Assembly: GCA_016283075.1 (NCBI GenBank)
Contig: JAEEMF010000070.1
Span: 1 to 11,101 of the forward strand
Reading direction: 5' to 3'
Source: Bacilli bacterium
GTDB taxonomy: Bacteria > Bacillota_I > Bacilli_A > RF39 > UBA660
DNA: 11,101 nt
Shown here in pieces: positions 6,124 through 11,101 of this stretch. Position 1 is the stretch's first letter, and each line of letters starts with the position of its first letter. Made by a program: the position numbers and the translations under genes. The notes under the pieces were generated by a model. The model did no database searches, had not been told where the DNA came from, and worked only from the letters and a program-made list of their open reading frames with translations.

Positions 6124-6963
6124 TTATGATCTTAAGTTACATGTGATTGTTCCTGAAGATTCAATATTACATTCATATGAACCACGAATAGTTATATTAA
6201 CACGCCCGTTAGCATTAATATAATAACCATTAGTAGGTGTATTACAAGCTACGATTGCTTCATCACCTAGATTACAACCAAATCTAGTATCTCCATTTTT
6301 ATACCAACTTCCTGCTTCATCGTCTTTATCTTCATACCAGTCAGTTTCATTAAATCCAATAAAATCTAAAATAGCTTGTTTAGATTGAACATAATTATTA
6401 TTTTTTAAACATAATTCCTTACCATCAACATATGCACATACTACTGGATTAGTAAGATTATCATCTTTATCCACAGTATATCTTATATATACGTTTTTAT
6501 CAGATGGTCTTTCTGATAAACCATCGCTTTTATTTGTAATACCACTACCATTACTTGCATAATAAACATAAGTTTCTTTTGCTGCATTATCTTTTGTTGC
6601 TGTACATTTTTCAACTGATTCACATGATACTGAGTATCCGTTTAATTCAACATCTGCAGATACTACTGCACCACCCGATACTGTTACTGTTCCGCTTGTT
6701 GGAACTTTTCCTTCCATGTGTAAATCAATAGTTGATACATCATGTTTTCCATCTAAGATATCATTACTTTTATCACTATCTAATCTACTTGTTCCGATCT
6801 TATCGTTAACAGCTTTAATAAAATTAAGTACTGTTGTTTCAGTTGCTCCTTTTCTTGATTGATCAATAACTTTAGTTACTGCTGGAATAGCAATTAGTGC
6901 TATCATACTTAGTACTAGAATTACTGCTAATAATTCTAATAATGTAAAACCTTTCCTATTCAT
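6124..6963 (-). CDS. Large type IV pilin-like protein, copy 1 (279 aa)
   Basis: First gene of the pilin operon. The short leader MNRKG gives predicted cleavage at G5|F6, with the +5 glutamate E10 and a hydrophobic helix through ~28. The globular body has PTSGTVTVSGGAVVSADVELNGYSVSC and eight cysteines (114, 120, 176, 185, 230, 240, 265, 275), all at positions matching those of the 288-aa paralog. The conserved body ends at NETDWYED (205-212), after which the two proteins diverge but keep the cysteines and TNGY, GRV, RG and CNIE landmarks. This implies the same fold with a varied surface at one end. The ATG at 6963 follows AAGGTGATGAT. It is likely exported and retained in the membrane until assembled into a pilus or pseudopilus by machinery encoded elsewhere. 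Confidence 0.9.
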   Translation of the reverse strand: MNRKGFTLLELLAVILVLSMIALIAIPAVTKVIDQSRKGATETTVLNFIKAVNDKIGTSRLDSDKSNDILDGKHDVSTIDLHMEGKVPTSGTVTVSGGAVVSADVELNGYSVSCESVEKCTATKDNAAKETYVYYASNGSGITNKSDGLSERPSDKNVYIRYTVDKDDNLTNPVVCAYVDGKELCLKNNNYVQSKQAILDFIGFNETDWYEDKDDEAGSWYKNGDTRFGCNLGDEAIVACNTPTNGYYINANGRVNITIRGSYECNIESSGTITCNLRS

Positions 6964-6980
6964 ATCATCACCTTAACAAC

Positions 6981-6989
6981 ATTATACCA
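6981..6989 (-). promoter_or_regulatory. Extended -10 promoter of the pilin operon
   Basis: TGGTATAAT on the minus strand is a perfect extended -10. It sits just after the dnaJ terminator; the -35 position would fall inside the terminator loop (GCGAAA, poor). The leader to the ATG at 6963 would be only about 11 nt. Confidence 0.6.
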
Positions 6990-6990
6990 C

Positions 6991-7016
6991 AAATAAAAAG
7001 AGCTTTCGCTCTTTTA
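6991..7016 (-). terminator. Terminator after dnaJ, GAAA-loop hairpin
   Basis: On the minus strand AAAAGAGC / GCTCTTTT forms an 8-bp stem closed by a GAAA tetraloop, followed by TATTTG. The TAA stop of dnaJ (7016-7014) overlaps the base of the stem. It separates the chaperone operon from the pilin operon. Confidence 0.85.
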
Positions 7017-8126
7017 TTTTAAGTATTTTCTTATTTCTGTAAAGGCTGATCCTTCTTCTAGGTCAGTTTTATCTAATTCTTCGAATAATTTCTTTTGATC
7101 ACGTGATAGTTTTTTAGGTACTACTACGTTAAGGATTACAAACATATCTCCTTTTCCATAACTATTAACACTTTCTACACCTTTACCACGTAATCTTTGT
7201 TTATCTCCAGATTGTGCTCCTGGAGCAATAGTAAGTTTAACATTACCATAAATAGTTGGTATTTCTTTTTTACAGCCAAGTACTGCTTCTGTAATAGTAA
7301 GTGGAAGTTCTAAGATAATGTCATCCCCATCTCTTTCAAAGATAGGATGTCTTTTAACAGTAAACTCAATATATAAATCACCATTTGGCCCGCCATTAGA
7401 ACCTCCATCACCTGCTCCTGCTATACGAAGTTGATTACCTGTATTAACTCCTGCTGGAACCTTAACATCTTTAGTAACAGTTCTTTTAACTTTACCAGTA
7501 CCCCTACAACTTGAACATGTTTCTTTATATACTTTACCTTTTCCATTACAGTTTGGACATGTTGTACGAGTAGCAAATGTTCCAAACATTGTTCTTTGTT
7601 CTTGAGTAACTTGCCCTGAACCGTGGCATGTTGGACATGTTGTTTCACCATGTCCTCCTTTACCATTACATGAATCACAATTCTCCATCATATCAAGAGT
7701 AACACTTTTAGTACAACCGAATACTGCTTCTTCAAAAGTAAGGTTCATACGCATTATAGTATCTCTACCTTTACGGGCTCTTGATTTACCTCCGCCAAAT
7801 CCTGAAGAGAATCCACCAAATCCTCCGCCAAATAGATCACCAAATATATCACTGAAATCAAATCCACTGAAGTCGTATCCTCCAGCTCCGCCCATACCTG
7901 CTTGATCAAATGCAGCATGTCCAAACTGGTCATATTGTTTACGTTTTTGTTCATCAGAAAGTACTGCATATGCTTCTTGTGCTTCTTTAAACTTTTCAGC
8001 AGCATTTTCTTCTTTAGAAACATCAGGGTGATACTTCTTAGCTAGTTTTCTAAAAGCACTTTTTATTTCATCTTGAGTAGCTGTTTTAGAAACTCCAAGC
8101 ACTTCATAATAATCTCTTTTATCCAT
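7014..8126 (-). CDS. dnaJ: Chaperone protein DnaJ (type I J-protein)
   Basis: DnaJ delivers unfolded clients to DnaK and stimulates its ATPase. All type I parts are present in 370 aa, a normal length. The J domain is at residues ~3-70 with HPD at 33-35, the Gly/Phe-rich linker is at ~76-113, and four zinc-binding CxxCxGxG repeats begin at C150, C164, C190 and C204. The C-terminal substrate-binding domains follow (VPAGVNTGNQLRIAGAGDGG; DLYIEFTVKRHPIFERDGDD). The ATG at 8126 is only 4 nt past the pepF stop, and its AGGTGA site is formed by the last codon and stop of pepF (AGG TGA), so the two are probably translationally coupled. Transcription probably comes from upstream of dnaK. Nothing is odd in the protein itself. 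Confidence 0.97.
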   Translation of the reverse strand: MDKRDYYEVLGVSKTATQDEIKSAFRKLAKKYHPDVSKEENAAEKFKEAQEAYAVLSDEQKRKQYDQFGHAAFDQAGMGGAGGYDFSGFDFSDIFGDLFGGGFGGFSSGFGGGKSRARKGRDTIMRMNLTFEEAVFGCTKSVTLDMMENCDSCNGKGGHGETTCPTCHGSGQVTQEQRTMFGTFATRTTCPNCNGKGKVYKETCSSCRGTGKVKRTVTKDVKVPAGVNTGNQLRIAGAGDGGSNGGPNGDLYIEFTVKRHPIFERDGDDIILELPLTITEAVLGCKKEIPTIYGNVKLTIAPGAQSGDKQRLRGKGVESVNSYGKGDMFVILNVVVPKKLSRDQKKLFEELDKTDLEEGSAFTEIRKYLK

Positions 8127-8130
8127 CTAA

Positions 8131-9918
8131 TCACCTTAATTCTTTATATTCTTCAATTATTTCATTAAACATATCTATGGCACTTTTAATAACTTCAGGA
8201 CTAGTCATATCTACTCCTGCTACTTTAAGTTCATCTACTGGGTCCATAGAACCACCTAAACTTAAAAATTTTAGATAGTTATCTCTAAAGGTAGTATCTC
8301 CACTTAATATGTTATTTGCTATATAGCATGCTGCTGAAAGTCCAGTAGCGTATTTATATACATAAAAATCATAATAGAAATGAGGTATTCTTGACCATTC
8401 ATATTTTATTTCTTCATCTACCGCTGTATTAGGTCCAAAATATGTTTTATTTATATCATAATACATATCACATAATAAGTCTGGTGTTAGAACTTCACCT
8501 TTTTCTACTAAATCATATATTTTTTCTTCAAATTCCGCAAACATCGTTTGACGATAGATAGTTCCTTTAAATAAATCCATTAATCTATTTAATATAGCAA
8601 GTTTAACTTTTTTATCATTACTATTTTTAAGCAAGTATTTACATAGTAATACTTCATTAGTTGTAGATGCTACTTCTGCAACAAATATTCTATAGTTATA
8701 ATCTTGGAAACTATTATTCTTTTTAGAATAATATGAATGCATAGAGTGTCCTAATTCATGAATAATTGTTGAAACGTCATCTAGTTTTCCTTCAAAGTTA
8801 AGAAGCATGTATGGATATGTATCATATCCTCCTGAAGAGTATGCTCCTCCTCTTTTACCCTTAGATGGATATATATCTATCCATCTTTCATCAAAGGCTT
8901 TCTTAGCATCTTTTACATATTCTTCTCCTAAAGGTTCAATTGCTTTTAATACTACTTCTTTAGCTTCTTCAAATGAATATGTTTTATTTTCTTCATTTAA
9001 TAAATTAGCATATACATCATATAGATGGAATTCATCTAAACCTAGTTCTTCTTTCTTTAAATCATAATACTTATATAAAACATCTAAATTAGAATTAACT
9101 GTTTTAACTAAGTTATCATATATATCTTTAGAAACACTATCAGCAAATAAACTTGCTTCCATTGCGCTATTATAATTTCTTAAATGAGATAAGTTTACTG
9201 ATGAAAGAATATTTCCATATAAAGTAGCACATGTAGTATTTACTATTCCTTTATAAGTTCTATACATTTCTTTAAAAGCATCTTTTCTTACTCTTCTATC
9301 ATTTGATCTTATATAGTTAGAATAATTACTATCAGTAAGTTTTATAGTATTACCTGATTCATCTTTTATATCTCCAAAAGATAAATCAGAGTCTGTTAAT
9401 TTTTCATAGATATCTTCTGATACTCCTAAACTAGTACCTAATTTAGAAAGTATTTCTTCTTCTTTTTCAGATAGAGTATGTTTTTTATATCTATATATTT
9501 CTTTAAAATAACGGTCATACTCTTTTAATTCTTTTTTAGTTTCATAAAACTTACTTACTGTATCATAATCTGACTTCATAAGTTCTGGTTCTACAAAAGT
9601 AGTCATAACAGATATGTCCTGTAAAAGAAGTGTTACTTTACCGTCCATACCTTGATACTTACTACTAATAGTTTCAGCATCATAATTTAAATGAGCATAG
9701 TAATATACTTTTTCTAATTTTCTTTCTACATCAAAATAGTCTTTAACAAAGTTATAAAGAGTATCAGCATTATCTAGTAAGTGACCTTTATATTTTTCTA
9801 AAGTACTTGCTAATTTTTTAACATCTTCATAATCTTTTTCCCACTCAGAATCATCTTTATATAGTACAGTTAAATCCCATCTATCTTTTTCGTCAATATC
9901 TTTACGTAATTTTTCCAT
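8131..9918 (-). CDS. pepF: Oligoendopeptidase F (M3 family zinc metallopeptidase)
   Basis: PepF cleaves short peptides (typically about 7-17 residues) in the cytoplasm and is thought to act in peptide turnover downstream of larger proteases. The 595-aa protein is full length for the M3B group. The zinc motif HELGH is at residues 387-391, with the third ligand probably E415 in FVAEVAST. Other M3B features are the N-terminal DRWDLTVLYKDDSEWE, KGKRGGAYSSGGYDTYPYMLLNF (354-375) and a tyrosine-rich C-terminal part (PHFYYDFYVYKYATG). There is no signal peptide. The ATG at 9918 follows AAAGGAGA. The gene lies between dnaK (45 bp upstream, with a hairpin) and dnaJ (4 bp downstream), so it may be co-induced with the chaperones. 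Confidence 0.95.
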   Translation of the reverse strand: MEKLRKDIDEKDRWDLTVLYKDDSEWEKDYEDVKKLASTLEKYKGHLLDNADTLYNFVKDYFDVERKLEKVYYYAHLNYDAETISSKYQGMDGKVTLLLQDISVMTTFVEPELMKSDYDTVSKFYETKKELKEYDRYFKEIYRYKKHTLSEKEEEILSKLGTSLGVSEDIYEKLTDSDLSFGDIKDESGNTIKLTDSNYSNYIRSNDRRVRKDAFKEMYRTYKGIVNTTCATLYGNILSSVNLSHLRNYNSAMEASLFADSVSKDIYDNLVKTVNSNLDVLYKYYDLKKEELGLDEFHLYDVYANLLNEENKTYSFEEAKEVVLKAIEPLGEEYVKDAKKAFDERWIDIYPSKGKRGGAYSSGGYDTYPYMLLNFEGKLDDVSTIIHELGHSMHSYYSKKNNSFQDYNYRIFVAEVASTTNEVLLCKYLLKNSNDKKVKLAILNRLMDLFKGTIYRQTMFAEFEEKIYDLVEKGEVLTPDLLCDMYYDINKTYFGPNTAVDEEIKYEWSRIPHFYYDFYVYKYATGLSAACYIANNILSGDTTFRDNYLKFLSLGGSMDPVDELKVAGVDMTSPEVIKSAIDMFNEIIEEYKELR

Positions 9919-9935
9919 AGATCTCCTTTATCATA

Positions 9936-9962
9936 ATAAAGGGTTCAATAAGAACCCTTTAT
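9936..9962 (-). terminator. Intergenic hairpin between dnaK and pepF (weak terminator or mRNA processing element)
   Basis: An 11-bp stem, on the minus strand ATAAAGGGTTC / GAACCCTTTAT with a 5-nt loop, starts just past the dnaK stop. The downstream side continues ATTATGATAAAGG, so there is no real U-tract and full termination is unlikely. It ends about 10 nt before the pepF ribosome binding site. A role in lowering pepF-dnaJ expression relative to dnaK, or protecting the dnaK mRNA end, is inference. Confidence 0.6.
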
Positions 9963-9963
9963 A

Positions 9964-11101
9964 TTATTCTTCAAATTCGGCGTCTACTACGCCATCATCT
10001 TTTTTATCTTCTTTAGATTCAGAAGATTCATTATTTTGTTCTTTAGAAGCTTCTTCGTAAGCTTTTGCTCCTAATTCCATAGCTTTTTCTTGTAAAGCAT
10101 CTTTCTTCTTCTTGATATCTTCGATATCACCTTTTTCAAGAGCTTCTTTTAAGTCTTTAACAAGTTCTTCAGCTTTCTTCTTATCATCTTCACTTACTTT
10201 ATCTTTTAAGTCTTTAATTGATTTTTCAGTCATGAAGATTAATTGTTCAGCTTCATTTCTTGTATCAGCTTCTTCTTTACGTTTTTCATCAGCTTCTTTA
10301 TTCTTTTCAGCATCTTTTACCATCTTATCGATTTCTTCATCAGTTAAGTTAGTATTAGATGTAATAGTAATCTTTTGTTCTTTTCTAGTACCTAAGTCTT
10401 TTGCTTTAACGTTAACAATACCGTTAGCATCTATATCAAAAGTAACTTCAATTTGAGGTACTCCTCTTGGAGCAGCTGGAATTCCAGTTAATTGGAAATT
10501 ACCTAAAGTTTTGTTATCGCTAGCCATCTTTCTTTCACCTTGTAGTACGTGAATATCAACAGCTGGTTGATTATCAGCAGCAGTTGAGAATACTTGTGAC
10601 TTACTTGTTGGAATAGTAGTATTTCTTGGAATTAATACTGTGAATACTCCACCTAAAGTTTCAAGTCCTAGTGAAAGTGGTGTAACGTCTAGTAATACGA
10701 TATCATTTACATCACCAGTAAGAACTCCACCTTGAATAGCAGCACCCATAGCAACAACCTCATCTGGGTTAACTCCCTTAGATGGTTCTTTACCAAGTTC
10801 TTTTTTAACAAGTTCAACTACTTTTGGAATACGAGTTGATCCACCTACTAATAATACTTTATCAATATCACTAGAAGATAGTTTAGCATCTTTTAAAGCT
10901 TTTCTAACAGGTTCTAGAGTTGATTCTAATAAATCATCAATTAAACTTTCAAATTTAGAACGAGTTAAACTAGATTCATAGTTAACAACACCATCTTTAC
11001 CTTGAGCAAGGAATGGTAAACTAATTTGAGTAGTAGTAACACCACTTAAATCTTTTTTAGCTTTTTCAGCTGCATCTTTAATACGTTGCATAGCCATTTT
11101 A
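9964..11101 (-). CDS. dnaK: Chaperone protein DnaK (Hsp70), C-terminal part, cut at right edge
   Basis: About 378 residues are present. The 5' part, with the first ATPase motifs, lies beyond the window, and the Met codon at 11097 is internal (family context K-MAMQRIKDAAEKAKKDLSG). Visible are the late nucleotide-binding-domain signature LLVGGSTRIP, the conserved VNPDEVVAMGAAIQGG, the interdomain linker region LLDVTPLSLGLET, the beta substrate-binding domain (RNTTIPTSKSQVFSTAADNQ; GIPAAPRGVPQIEVTFDIDA) and the helical lid (NEAEQLIFMTEKSIKDL). The C-terminus is an acidic tail ending VVDAEFEE. The match to Bacillus-type DnaK is very strong. grpE, hrcA and any CIRCE operator would be upstream, outside the window. 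pepF and dnaJ follow on the same strand. Confidence 0.97.
   Translation of the reverse strand, partial: KMAMQRIKDAAEKAKKDLSGVTTTQISLPFLAQGKDGVVNYESSLTRSKFESLIDDLLESTLEPVRKALKDAKLSSSDIDKVLLVGGSTRIPKVVELVKKELGKEPSKGVNPDEVVAMGAAIQGGVLTGDVNDIVLLDVTPLSLGLETLGGVFTVLIPRNTTIPTSKSQVFSTAADNQPAVDIHVLQGERKMASDNKTLGNFQLTGIPAAPRGVPQIEVTFDIDANGIVNVKAKDLGTRKEQKITITSNTNLTDEEIDKMVKDAEKNKEADEKRKEEADTRNEAEQLIFMTEKSIKDLKDKVSEDDKKKAEELVKDLKEALEKGDIEDIKKKKDALQEKAMELGAKAYEEASKEQNNESSESKEDKKDDGVVDAEFEE

Noticed and set aside
7421..8023. Two minus-strand open frames (7421-7678, 7754-8023) inside dnaJ
   Set aside because: They are alternate-frame shadows of dnaJ, whose own frame has all expected domains.
8126..8133. 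TGA read as tryptophan (Mycoplasma code)
   Set aside because: The pepF TGA sits in the dnaJ ribosome binding site, read-through would add only a few residues, and the Trp codons checked are TGG.
8807..9067. Plus-strand open frame inside pepF
   Set aside because: Antisense to a conserved enzyme, without a ribosome binding site or recognisable domain.
9916..9940. A separate promoter for pepF at TATGAT just after the hairpin
   Set aside because: No -35 at a suitable distance (TTGAAC is only 7 bp away) and no TG extension; read-through from dnaK is simpler.
10112..10456. Plus-strand Ser/Phe-rich open frame inside dnaK
   Set aside because: It is the reverse complement of the Lys/Glu-rich DnaK lid, a common artefact.

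Overview
The window is AT-rich DNA with every gene on the minus strand, very short spacers and GGTGA/GGAGG-type ribosome binding sites. This suggests a compact low-GC Firmicutes genome (Bacilli, or a related uncultured gut lineage of RF39 or Erysipelotrichia type). Where I checked, Trp is TGG, and one gene (pepF) ends in TGA just before the next start, so I see no sign of the Mycoplasma code. The taxon is my inference from gene content and style.

Reading in the direction of transcription (right to left): the window opens with the C-terminal part of dnaK (past the right edge to 9964), then pepF (9918-8131) and dnaJ (8126-7014). These form a chaperone operon in which an oligoendopeptidase F gene sits between dnaK and dnaJ. 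A hairpin lies between dnaK and pepF, and a GAAA-loop terminator follows dnaJ. Next is a three-gene type IV pilin-like operon (6963-4827): two large, closely related, 8-cysteine pilins and one small pilin, with its own promoter and terminator. trmB (tRNA m7G46 methyltransferase) follows as a single-gene unit with a terminator.

Then comes a four-gene cell-envelope operon (4054-1862): an unknown lipoprotein, an acidic low-complexity protein carrying two SPV...YG motifs, a YtxG-like DUF948 protein and a YtxH-like protein. It ends in a terminator. The last unit (1781 to the left edge) encodes a small membrane-anchored protein of unknown function and a membrane-anchored protein with two tandem substrate-binding (venus-flytrap) domains. 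That last gene is cut off at position 1, and its output domain, if any, lies outside the window.

Transcription units are separated by very compact terminator-promoter switches: a hairpin on or near the stop codon, a -10 box (usually extended, TGnTATAAT), then a leader of only about 10-16 nt. The items most worth a second look are the duplicated pilin pair with a conserved body and divergent C-terminal tip, the YtxGH-linked acidic SPVYG protein, the dnaK-pepF-dnaJ order, and the tandem flytrap protein with its small partner. I found no mobile element, CRISPR array, tRNA or rRNA.
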